A DNA stretch of 64,000 nt from NCBI GenBank assembly GCA_963989385.1, contig OZ022503.1, forward strand, positions 87,269,138 to 87,333,137, written 5' to 3'. The notes beneath the pieces are model-generated. The model searched no databases. It worked only from the letters and a program-made list of their open reading frames with translations, and had not been told where the DNA came from. Positions 34,612 through 43,969 of this stretch are shown here, one piece after another (position 1 is the first letter of the stretch; every line of letters begins with the position of its first letter). The DNA is from Ctena decussata (Eukaryota > Mollusca > Bivalvia > Lucinida > Lucinidae). A program made the translations under genes and the position numbers.

Positions 34612-34886
34612 ACTGACCGTTCCAAGGCGGTAGTTCTGTTGTGGTTCTCTGTTGCCTGTTTTTGGTGTCAGAGTTTCTGTGATGTTTTACCTTATGTATG
34701 TTCTTATTATTTTTGGTTCGGTTTGGGTTGCTGAGTGGCCACCTTTTGGGAACAAGCTGCTCACTCGGTTGGCCATATGTTCTCTGTATCTTGATTATTT
34801 GTAATCTTAGTTGTTTCCAACTATGGTTTGAGGGCTGGATTTGGATTTTGATTGTTTCAGTTCCTGGTCTTTGCATACTTTTTACT
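34612..34886 (+). mobile_element. PLE 3' tail upstream of full copy
   Basis: Sense-oriented tail from 'actgaccgttccaagg' to '…ctttttact'. It lies less than 200 bp upstream of the coding PLE copy in the same orientation, which is compatible with a pseudo-LTR (partial head-to-tail tandem) arrangement typical of PLEs. Confidence 0.8.
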
Positions 34887-35060
34887 CTTATTATCAGAGT
34901 TCTTGTGGTTGTGCTGTGTGGCGGCCCCAAAAAGTCTCCCCGCACATCCATTTAATGCTCTTATTCTTCCAATCCTCAGGGGTTGTTTGCAATCATTTTC
35001 CATTATTCATGTCCCTTAATACCATTCCATTTCGATACTGAATTGGAGGTCATTAATTGA
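34887..35060 (+). other. Interval between PLE tail and PLE coding region
   Basis: Possible PLE 5' leader. A block of about 60 nt (34906-34975; 'ccaaaaagtctcc', 'catttaatg') has a diverged inverted match at about 47675-47765. Confidence 0.35.
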
Positions 35061-36217
35061 CCGATATTCGCACCCCGTTGTATAACTAATTCTTACGTTT
35101 CTGTCTGTGGACTTGTATTAGACATAGATTTGAGATGTGGGTCTTTGTTATACCATTCCTTTTCAGAGGGAGTTTGCTTTAACAAAATTATGTCTGTTTT
35201 ATTTAATAACCGGTGTGAATGTCGCGCTTTTCTTGACGGTATCAACCCACTATACACAAATATGACTATTACAAACAGATTAAGAATTACAATATCTCCC
35301 CTAAGGTTACATGCTGCGTCTTCTGTACGGATTCCCAATTCTACTCAAAGCTTTCGAGCTTTATTACCTACAGTTAGAATGAGACCTCTAAATTTGTTTT
35401 CGGCATCATCTGTCGATCTACATGGAGCATCAAATGCTAACACTTTTCGCAACAATCTACGAGTAAGGTTGTCCCCAATTAAATCACCAGTTTTACGTAA
35501 ATACCCTAATCCGTTCAAAAGACCTAGTATGTATCCTAGCATTTCTAAGTGCAATGCCAAGAGTTGCAACTGTTGTGAACATTTATGTACCGACTCTACT
35601 ATCACTTCATCTGTGAATGGTAGGACTTTTTCAGTAATTAACGATTCTGATTTGGATTGAAAATCAGAGAATGTGATATATGTTTTAACTTGAAACACAC
35701 AGACCTGTAATATGCAATATGTTGGACAAACTTGTCGTAAGCTGAAGACTAGATTTGGTGAGCACTATCGTAAGATTTTAAAGGCTAAAAAGATAGATAC
35801 TTTTCTATACCAACATTTTTAAGCGTACTGGTCATTCTCCTGATAATGTTTCAGTACAAATATCTGAGAAGTTATCATATGATCATAATTTTTCTGCTCG
35901 ATTCAATAACATAAAAAGATTCGAAACTGAATTAAAATGGATAAAATTATTGCAATCAGCTTCTCCACTTGGTTTTAACGATAACATCTACCATGAGGGA
36001 AATATCTCTAAAATGCCAGATTTTGATGTGTTTTCTCTTTTAGAAATTCGAAAACGTAAATCCAGATCTCATGGTATAAGACAAAAAGGAAATGATAAAC
36101 GTAAAAGATGTGCTGCCAAAAAATCTAACACTTCTCTTAATGATTTATCAACAAAATTATTGGAACATGGCCGACATACTATGCTTTCAATTCTTAGATC
36201 ATTTGAAGATCATCCCG
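35061..36217 (+). pseudogene. Naiad-type PLE: N-terminal Cys-rich and GIY-YIG endonuclease
   Basis: First half of the retroelement polyprotein. It encodes a GIY-YIG homing-type endonuclease that nicks target DNA for reverse transcription. The frame is open from 35061, and the first plausible ATG is at 35190. A Cys cluster (C-x4-C-x-C-C-x3-C, 35550-35589 region) precedes the nuclease. The nuclease has 'VIY' at 35673-35681, 'YVG' at 35718-35726, Arg at 35751, His at 35763 and a downstream 'TELKWIKLL…P' typical of the GIY-YIG catalytic Glu region. Two in-frame TGA codons occur (35658-35660 and 35691-35693). The second lies where the family has the first Cys of its CCHH zinc motif, with Cys 35706 as its partner. 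Single-base frame changes near 35816 (T-run) and 36216 (G-run) break the frame. The TGAs may encode selenocysteine; the frame changes suggest that this copy is dead. Confidence 0.82.
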
Positions 36218-38077
36218 GATTCTAGAATTCGTAACATTGTTTCTAAGGGTCCTAAGTATAGATTCCCTTCCCATATCGATTTCAACAGATGTAGGGAAGA
36301 AATTGCATCTGCATTAAATGATTTTGGTAATCGTTGGTGTAAACGAGAGGGTGTTGAGAGTAACGCTTTAAAGAAATGGAAACTAAGTATCTTTAATATT
36401 GTGGATAAACGTATAAAGTTTTATTCACACAATACTAATCTTTTACCTCCTAAGCCTAAATCTTCCTTTAGATATTTGAAGCAGGGTATCCAGGATTTTC
36501 ATAGGAAGTATGTTTTGGTTCCTGGTGACAAGGCCGCAAACAACATTGTTGTTGTTTGTCGGATGCACTATATTAACACTTTGAAGCAGGAACTTAACGG
36601 CACCACGGCTTACGAAGAGACTTTTACAGATGAGAAGACTGTCATCAATAGCCACTCAAATAATTTGCCTTTAAAATTTGCTGTAAACGTTAAGGAACGC
36701 CAAGACAGACTTCCTACGATGTATTGGTTACCTAAGCTTCACAAAAAACCGTATAAAGCTAGATTCATTGCCAACTCTAGCTCTTGTACTACTACAGAAT
36801 TATCTAAATTATTAACTTCTTGCCTCACTGCTGTGAAATCTCGTGTCATTTGGTACTATGAGACAGTGTATGAGAGGTCAGGGAAAAATATGTTTTGGTC
36901 TATAAAAAATTCTGGTGAGGTGCTTAATAAACTGAAGTCAAGAGGGTTCCGTGCGACTAGTTTGTCCACTTATGATTTTTCTACTCTTTATACCACATTA
37001 CCCCATAATTTAATAAAGGAAAAACTTGTTGATTTGATTGAGAGGGCCTTCAAAAAGTTCTCCAAAAATGAAGATACCCTTTATATTGCCTGTAACGATA
37101 AGAAAGCGTTTTTCACTTCTACTGACCGTAAAATATATAGAGGATATAGTCTTTGGTCATGTCAGAATGTATGTGACGCCTTATCATATCTCTTAGATAA
37201 TATTTACATCAGATTTGGTAATAAGTTATACAGACAAATTGTTGGTATTCCGATGGGTACAAATTGTGCTCCTCTTGTGGCCGATTTGTTTTTATTTTGT
37301 TATGAAAGAGATTTCATGACTTCTCTTTCTGTTGATAATCAAGCTGATATCATTGAGGCATTTAACTCAACCTCTAGATATTTAGACGATTTTCTGAATA
37401 TTGATAATCCTTATTTTGAAAGCATGGTTAACCAAATTTACCCACCTGAACTTAAATTGAATAAAGCTAATACTTCAGATACCGAGGCCCCCTTTTTGGA
37501 TTTACATCTATCTATTTCTAACGGTTTTGTATCTTCTAAAATTTATGATAAACGTGATGACTTTGACTTTGATATATTTAATTTTCCATTTTTGGATGGT
37601 GACGTTCCACGTCGTCCCTCTTATGGAGTGTATATTTCTCAACTTATAAGATTTGCTAGAGTGTGTAGTCATGTAGATGACTTTAATGCTCGTAATAAAT
37701 GTTTAACTGCTAAACTTCTTCAACAGGGCTATCGGTATCATAAGCTTAGAAAGGCTTTTTCTAAATTCTATCGCAGACACCATGAATTGGTTTCAAAATT
37801 TGATGTCGGATTAAAATTTCTTTTACACAAAGGCCTATTGGAACCAGAATTTTATGGTGACTTAGTATACAAATTCAAAAAGATTAAGGGTAGGACTGAT
37901 TTTTCTGATCAATTCCGAAAAATAATAATACGTCACAAACGTATTGGCTATAATTTAAATGTTATGCGACAGTCTGCATGCTTAGTGATTAACCCAATCA
38001 CGGTTGATAACTTTGCTGCACTCTTTAATTGCACACCGGGGGATCGGTCGTCAGACTCTATGATGGCCCCGACCTAA
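36218..38077 (+). CDS. Naiad-type PLE reverse transcriptase domain
   Basis: Long frame with PLE/telomerase-related RT signatures. In order: 'VVVCRMHYINTL', 'LPTMYWLPKLHKKPYKARFIANSS', motif A 'YDFSTLYTTLPHNLIKE', motif B 'GIPMGTNCAPLVADLFLF' and motif C 'YLDD' at 37379-37390. 'FLDLHLSISNGFVSSKIYDKRDDF' and the C-terminal 'GYRYHKLRKAFSKFYRRHHEL' (thumb region) follow. The frame is unbroken from about 36218, after a frame change from the endonuclease, to the stop at 38075-38077. The stop lies inside a conserved hairpin; in an older copy the stop is slightly upstream. RT C-terminal to GIY-YIG identifies the permuted N-terminal-EN PLE group (Naiad) and not canonical Penelope. Extent and frame count are read directly; activity is doubtful because the upstream part is broken. 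Confidence 0.92.
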   Translation, partial: DSRIRNIVSKGPKYRFPSHIDFNRCREEIASALNDFGNRWCKREGVESNALKKWKLSIFNIVDKRIKFYSHNTNLLPPKPKSSFRYLKQGIQDFHRKYVLVPGDKAANNIVVVCRMHYINTLKQELNGTTAYEETFTDEKTVINSHSNNLPLKFAVNVKERQDRLPTMYWLPKLHKKPYKARFIANSSSCTTTELSKLLTSCLTAVKSRVIWYYETVYERSGKNMFWSIKNSGEVLNKLKSRGFRATSLSTYDFSTLYTTLPHNLIKEKLVDLIERAFKKFSKNEDTLYIACNDKKAFFTSTDRKIYRGYSLWSCQNVCDALSYLLDNIYIRFGNKLYRQIVGIPMGTNCAPLVADLFLFCYERDFMTSLSVDNQADIIEAFNSTSRYLDDFLNIDNPYFESMVNQIYPPELKLNKANTSDTEAPFLDLHLSISNGFVSSKIYDKRDDFDFDIFNFPFLDGDVPRRPSYGVYISQLIRFARVCSHVDDFNARNKCLTAKLLQQGYRYHKLRKAFSKFYRRHHELVSKFDVGLKFLLHKGLLEPEFYGDLVYKFKKIKGRTDFSDQFRKIIIRHKRIGYNLNVMRQSACLVINPITVDNFAALFNCTPGDRSSDSMMAPT

Positions 38078-38108
38078 AGCTATATATTTTAGTTGGCTGG
38101 GACCGGAG
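38060..38108 (+). promoter_or_regulatory. SECIS-like hairpin in PLE 3' region
   Basis: ATGA at 38060-38063, then a helix of about 10 bp (38065-38074 with 38095-38104, two mismatches). The 5' side of the apical loop has AAA 12 nt after ATGA, and the 3' side of the helix is followed by gGAg, giving potential tandem G.A/A.G pairs. The same structure is at 12187-12235 and in antisense copies at 63620-63680 and about 30120-30165. The sequence pattern matches a eukaryotic SECIS; this is a reading by eye, not a computed fold. Confidence 0.6.
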
Positions 38109-38690
38109 CCTTTTTGTCTGTTGCTTGGTCCACCGGGGCTCAACTGGTGACCTTCTGTTGCTTCAGATTTCCAGTGGGGTCGTTTGGCAGGACAGGGATC
38201 TCCACCTGTCAGACGGCCCGTTGTATCTGTTGAGTCCTCGTCTGTGCTTCTTCATGGTGTTGAAATTTGATTTATGTGTTTACCGTGATGATTCATTGAC
38301 GAGTTAGAGGGTTATCATGCGAACCGAACAACCAACTAAATGTTTTGTACCACTTCAGAAACTGAGGGTGAGGTTGGGCCTGTAAAATCGATTTAAGCCC
38401 CCCAGTAATTCATTACTGACCGTTCCAAGGCGGTAGTTCTGTTGTGGTTCTCTGTTGCCTGTTTTTGGTGTCAGAGTTTCTGTGATGTTTTACCTTATGT
38501 ATGTTCTTATTATTTTTGGTTCGGTTTGGGTTGCTGAGTGGCCACCTTTTGGGAACAAGCTGCTCACTCGGTTGGCCATATGTTCTCTGTATCTTGATTA
38601 TTTGTAATCTTAGTTGTTTCCAACTATGGTTTGAGGGCTGGATTTGGATTTTGATTGTTTCAGTTCCTGGTCTTTGCATACTTTTTACTT
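38078..38690 (+). mobile_element. PLE 3' tail of full copy
   Basis: Non-coding tail shared by all young copies, ending '…gcatactttttactttt'. It includes the 6-G/C run 'aagccccccag' at about 38396. It is followed by two diverged direct repeats of 'ggtatctga' type in the flank. Confidence 0.9.
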
Positions 38691-39019
38691 TTGGTATCTG
38701 ATACTGAGAGATGCATTATTTCCTATATACAGATTTGGTATCTGAGACCGGCAGGTGAACTATTTCCTGTTGAGGAATGGAATAAGTGACTTATTATCGT
38801 TGTTTTTATTTCTTTATCTGGTGACCACTCAAACATATAAAATAAGCTGATACTGTTTTGTTGTCAATATTATACACCAATGTATTGGATTGGATCCTGA
38901 ATTCTAACATTTCATAATGATTAGTGGCTTTGCATTTGAGACAGGCCTAAGCATTCTATTATGTATGAGACTCGAATAAAGATTATATATATGACTTGTA
39001 TTTTAGTTTTTATAACTTT
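38691..39019. other. No recognisable feature
   Basis: AT-rich flank with a short direct repeat (38690-38780). Confidence 0.4.
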
Positions 39020-39032
39020 ATCCGTCATAAAA

Positions 39033-39093
39033 GTAAAAAGTATGCAAAGACCAGGAACTGAAACAATCAAAATCCAAATCCAGCCCTCAAACC
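39033..39093 (-). mobile_element. 61-bp PLE tail insertion with 13-bp TSD
   Basis: Only the last 61 bp of the PLE tail, antisense, flanked by perfect copies of atccgtcataaaa at 39020-39032 and 39094-39106. It is an extremely 5'-truncated retrotransposition event. Confidence 0.93.
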
Positions 39094-39140
39094 ATCCGTC
39101 ATAAAAACTAAAACGGATAAGGTCATAAAAACTAGATATC

Positions 39141-39581
39141 AACATATCTCTTGGATCAAAGGTGAAACTTGTGTGCTCCCTTGTCATTTCCATATTTCTG
39201 TATGCCTGTGAAACTTGGACCTTGACGGCAGAGTTAGAGAAAAGAACGCAGACCTTTGAGATGAGATGCTACCGAAGGTTACTGAACATTTCGTACAAGG
39301 ACCATATCACCAATGAGAAGGTTCGCAGGAAGATCCAAGCAGCCATTGGAGAATATGATGAACTCCTGACGCTGGTCAAGAACCGGAAACTAAGGTGGTT
39401 TGGCCACATCTCAAGGTCTTCTGGTTTAGCAAAGACAATTCTTCAGGGCACAGTGAAAGGAAAAAGAAGAGGTAGACAGAAAAAGAGGTGAGAAGACATT
39501 ATCAAGGAGTGGACAGGAATGGATTTTGCCAGCTCAGCTAGGGCAGCTGAAGACAGGACAAAGTGGAAAGGGATTGTTTAG
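39141..39581 (+). pseudogene. LINE (non-LTR retrotransposon) ORF2 C-terminal fragment
   Basis: The protein 'KLVCSLVISIFLYACETWTL…RCYRRLLNISYKDHITNEKVRRKI…RKLRWFGHISR' is the conserved C-terminal region of many invertebrate non-LTR reverse transcriptases (after the RT core). The conserved 'RWEDxIKEW' reads R-stop-E-D-I-I-K-E-W because of TGA at 39489-39491. The frame then continues to 39581. The upstream RT core and endonuclease are missing (5' truncation). Confidence 0.88.
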
Positions 39582-39626
39582 AGTCATCTGTGGTGCCCCA
39601 ACGACCTAGTAAGGTTATGGGATAGA

Positions 39627-39672
39627 ATAGAATAGAATAGAATAGAACAGAAAAGAATAGAATAGAATAGAC
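39627..39672 (+). repeat. (AGAAT)n microsatellite at LINE 3' end
   Basis: Pentanucleotide AGAAT/TAGAA array with two interruptions, shortly after the LINE 3' end. It fits the simple-repeat tail of some LINE clades. Confidence 0.85.
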
Positions 39673-39884
39673 TTTATCCGATGAAACATCGGCTACATGC
39701 AGTTCATTGCAAATAATATACTGAACAAAAAAAGAAACGTTAGATACATTTACGCCTAAAATGAACGACGTCACGGGATGCAAGAATCTTTAACAAACTT
39801 AAAACTGTTAGTGTGTCTGCACCTGTCTGTATTTGTAGAGAATATCTAGCAAAGTTTAAGCCTGTGTTAAACTTTAAAATTTGA

Positions 39885-39960
39885 ATAAAGTAAAAAGATA
39901 GGCAATTATCAGGAATTAATACAATCAAATTCCACATCCTGCTGTCAAAACCAATAGAGA
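39885..39960 (-). repeat. Old PLE tail, antisense
   Basis: 'aaagtaaaaagataggcaa…caattccacatcctgctgtcaaaacca' in variant form matches the reverse of the older tail at 25429 and 47340. Confidence 0.6.
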
Positions 39961-40046
39961 AAGAGGCACACACACGCGGAAAAAAATGACACAAGTTCAC
40001 GAAAGACACGCACGGTAAACCGAATGAGCGGTTTAATACTAATATA

Positions 40047-41230
40047 TACTCAAAAGCAAAAATAACGCATATTTTTCTTTTGGGTATTTTCATGTCAAAA
40101 TAAAAATCTGCTGAAATTGGCAAAACAGGGAAGACATTATCAATGCATGGAGTACACTTCGTCGCAAACTTATTGAAATTTTATTTGTTTATTCATGCGT
40201 AACGAAAGCGTAAACAATCAAGGGGTCAATCTCAAAATTCACAAATACTGATCAGTTAAATCAGTGTCCTGAACTGACTTGTGCCTGGCTGCAAACTAAT
40301 GCCCTCTTTATCTAGGACGCTACAATGTCTCACAAATATCATCAAATATTTTCAGCATTGGTTACTTGTTACAAACAAAGTTATGCCCCTTTCTGCAAAA
40401 CCCTTAAAGTAGGCAAGTTTTACGATAGCAAAAAACAATTTTGTGGATTTTTCAGCAAACCGAATTGGAATCCATTTCCAATTCGGGTTAAATAAACGGG
40501 TAAGTGATCACACTCAAATGGAGTATGTAACAAAGGGAAGTAACTCTGTACGTCCTCCCAGTAATGCAACAACAGATTGAAATTTTGGGCGCTGGATCCT
40601 TGAAACCACTGGACAAAATTAAATGAAAATCATACAGCATCTTTATCATTAAGGGCAGTCTACGGTAAGCGATTCGGAAGACAAGATTTTTTCCAGGAAA
40701 CCATTTTTATCGGCTTTTACATTTCGTAACTCAAACCGGAAGTTAGCAAAATACGTGCTCATTTCAAACCAAAATTCGTTTTAAATGGGTTCTTTACCCA
40801 TAGCCTTACTCATCGTGAATACCAAATTACCAGATTTTTTTAATAATTTGATGATTCAGACGATTTAAAAAACTCCGAAAAGAATTGGAAAAATGCAGAT
40901 TTTTGCAGATGCAATTTAACTGTATAAGAATCAATTTTTTAAAAGTTTTATAACGTTTTCCAGTTGGTTACATCATGCTGAACTCACATGCAGCAAATTT
41001 GTATTGATAATTTATTTTTTGCCACTATGAGATAGAATGTTTTGTGATTTTTGTCTTTTTGACAAAAATCTTCATATTTTTTTCGAAGAATTGCACTGTG
41101 ACAAGAAACTGCAGCAGAACTTATGGCCACGTTAAGGCAAATCCCAGTATTAAGTTTAAAGTAAAATATCATTACGTTTAATGAGGCAAAACAAGACACT
41201 AAAAATATGCGTTTCTTTTGCTGTTGAGTA
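40047..41230. mobile_element. TIR element flanked by TA, 1.18 kb
   Basis: Inverted ends of about 30 bp (tactcaaaagcaaaaataac against tactcaacagcaaaagaaac, both continuing into gcatattttt). TA lies outside each end (40045-40046 and 41231-41232). Tc1/mariner-type termini, without a recognisable transposase frame. Confidence 0.7.
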
Positions 41231-41330
41231 TATGTGTAAAAAGAGTAGAAGTAACAGGTTGTTTTGTAATTATAACTTTTTTTTGCTTCGTAACAGCTCT
41301 TTTATTTCGTTTCGTAACACCCTTGAAAAC

Positions 41331-41383
41331 ATAGTTAACCAGGTGTGGTATTAGTTCTTGATCATTGCCTGTCTTTTGACCTT
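41331..41383 (+). repeat. Old PLE tail fragment
   Basis: 'ccaggtgtggtattagttc…tgatcattgcctgtctttt' resembles the older PLE terminus at 25440-25505. Confidence 0.45.
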
Positions 41384-41764
41384 ACCCGTCAAACCCCGGT
41401 TGGTAGTAAAATCCCTTGTATAATGCTTACAGCAGAATTATGCTTAATTATAAGATGGCCGTATATGGTTAAAGCTGACCAATAGTCGTAATTCAGATTG
41501 ACACAATTGTAATGAAAGGCCTGCAGTGATATCTTACGATATAAAGAATATTACTGGAACAGCAATTTCGCCTCTCAGATTTACATCTACGCGTAGCAAT
41601 ATGTAAACATTTAGCAAAAGTAACTGAATAAGGAATATTGTGTATATCGTTTCAACTGCACCCATTTCCTGCAAGACACCTTTATCCTCTTTCGACCATT
41701 TCTACAAAAGAGAACAATTTTTGTGACTTCTGTTTTCTTACCAGGAAGAGGGAGCCCTGGCCCC

Positions 41765-41995
41765 GAGGTTATAAAACTTTTTTCGTGCTCAACTCAGCTG
41801 AGCATTAAATTTTCTATGCTGATAAATATGAAAATGCCAACTAATGTTGGCATTTTCATATTCATAAGCAGAGAAAATTTCATACTCAGCCAAACTGAGC
41901 ACGAAAACAACCGTACTTATCAGTAATTTGCTATTTATTAGCAGGTAAAATTTCATGCTCAACTCAGCTGAGTATGAAAAAAGTTTTATAACCTC
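41765..41995. mobile_element. Foldback MITE with GAGGTTATAAAACTT ends, type 1
   Basis: 231 bp. Termini gaggttataaaactttttt and the reverse complement; subterminal 'gctcaactcagctgag' palindromes; central palindrome 'tgaaaatgccaac taatgt tggcattttca' (near 41829-41864). Confidence 0.85.
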
Positions 41996-42453
41996 GAGCC
42001 CAGGAGGAGCAAGTGTTTTCCTTAAGAGTTGACACCCATTGTGAAGATAGACGAAAATTGGCATGGCAGAGTTATTACTGAAGGTGTAACCAATCAACTT
42101 TACTGCAGCAATTTCCTTCAATCCATGTTTCCAACATGCAAGGTATATACAAAAAATCCCAGTCGTATTCACATATCATCATAACCTTGAATCTGTGCGA
42201 GAAAAGCAAGACAAACATGCGTGACTCAGACAAGTTATTCAATACTTGATATGTTGCTAACTCCTCTGAGGCATCTCGGTATTACAAGGTCAATGCTGAT
42301 TTATTCGTTGGTTGGAAATCTGTCGACACATCATTTAAACTCAATCATTTTTCTACAGGAACACAGTTATTCAGAAGACAAATGCAATTATGTGAAAGCA
42401 CAGTCATGAATTATGTAAATCTATGCGCTAATATATTTAAGACAAACTATAAT

Positions 42454-42684
42454 TGAGCATCGACACGAAAAAACCAACAAAGTGATTATGCGCCCAGCGC
42501 ACTCAGATCAGCCTTGGGCTTCCGCCCAGTCTGGTCAGACTCTTTGCTGAGCGCTTAAAGTGTAGCTAAGGGTCTTAACTACCTTCATGCGGACAGCGAA
42601 GACTCTGATCAGACTGGATGGATGCCAAGGCTGATCTTCGCAGGGCGCACAACCACTTTGTTGGTTTTCTCGTGTCGCGGCTCA
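42454..42684. mobile_element. Foldback MITE (GAGCCGCGACACGAG family), copy 3
   Basis: Same family as 8964-9201. AAT flanks both ends (42451-42453 and 42685-42687). Confidence 0.87.
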
Positions 42685-43379
42685 AATGACAGAGACAAAG
42701 TTTCCCATACAAAAAAATTAAAAAGCATAAAAGCTCCTAAGTGCAGATTATATTACATAATGCAGATAATATCTTATTTTTGTTCTTTGAGATCAGAGGA
42801 TATGCTGGAGAAATCAGATTTTTAATTGATTTAGACTCATATTCTAGATCAACGCTTTTTAATCGTTTAGACCCTTTTTGATACTTATCAGTCTTTGAAT
42901 CGAGAGTGTGCAATTATCTGGCTTTCGCCACCAGATCATGTTGGGGTCACTTACTATGCTATAGTAGCCGAAACTTCGAAGTTTGACTAATGTTCCTTCT
43001 TCTCAATATGTTCTCTACTCTTGAATGACTTCTTTAAAATTTCAGTTCTATACGAACTGGTCTTCGTTCGGTCTCGTGAACATAACGATATGAGCCAGAG
43101 AAAACCAGAGAAAAGGGGCAATAAAATTATAGTCACGGCTTACGTTATTGCGAGTTGTATGTTACCGCGGCATTGACAGTTCTCGCAAATATTCAAATTG
43201 AACATCCTTGGTAAATACAGTTTAACATCGCTATTGCTGCATAGTAAATTGTAAAAGAGCATTCAAAGCTGATAAGTAAACGTATAAAAACCTATCTAGC
43301 AGGAGAAACGTTTTGTGAAAATACTGTATAAACTACGTTTGAGCTTCCTAACATTCACATGGAAAATCCTTTTCTTAGC
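42685..43379. other. No recognisable feature
   Basis: AT-rich, no coding similarity. Confidence 0.4.
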
Positions 43380-43384
43380 GTTTT

Positions 43385-43631
43385 CACAGGGTATAATCGA
43401 TTCCGCTAATTTTCGCTTCCTGCAGAGACTGTACATCATATTTGGCTTCCGCCGAGACTGGCAGCGATCTCTTGCTTCCTACCGATTCACGCGGACAGTC
43501 TCGGCAGGAAGCCATTTTACGAGGACAGTCTCTGCAGGAAGCAAGAGTTCGCGGACAGTCTCGGCGGAAGCCAAATATGACGGACAGTCTCTGCAGGAAG
43601 CGAAAATTGGCGGAATCGATTATACCCTGTG
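43385..43631. mobile_element. Foldback element built from a palindromic repeat array
   Basis: The ends are cacagggtataatcgattcc and its inverse, and GTTTT flanks both sides (43380-43384 and 43632-43636). The interior is an array of about 23-nt motifs (gcttcctgcngagactgtcc) separated by short 8-14-nt spacers, forward in the left half and inverted in the right half. The left and right spacers also pair (for example 'catcatatttgg' with 'ccaaatatga'). Open frames across it are artefacts. Confidence 0.88.
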
Positions 43632-43969
43632 GTTTTATTAACCGAAGTAGATGCAACAGACACAAACAGTTACATTTATTCCGTTTTTTACCGCCAGGTT
43701 AAGCAAACCAAGTTCAAGTCAGTGCGTTACCTGTTTCTATTGTGCATTTCATCGGGACACAATATCGTCAATGTCAGAGCTAAAAATTAAATTAAAGTAA
43801 AGTTTTTTTAGATTACTGTCTTGTGTAGTTCGTATGGTACAAAATCTCATGGGGAAAAATAACATATTACATCAGTCTCTTTTTTCGATTTTATAAATCC
43901 AGAGGTCTTTCAAATCACCAAAATTAGGTACAACGATAAATTATTTTTTTTCTATTTTTAACCTGTTTC

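Noticed and set aside
43315..43702. Arg/Ser-rich proteins over the palindromic array
   Set aside because: The frames exist on both strands because of the palindromic motif; repeat translation artefact.
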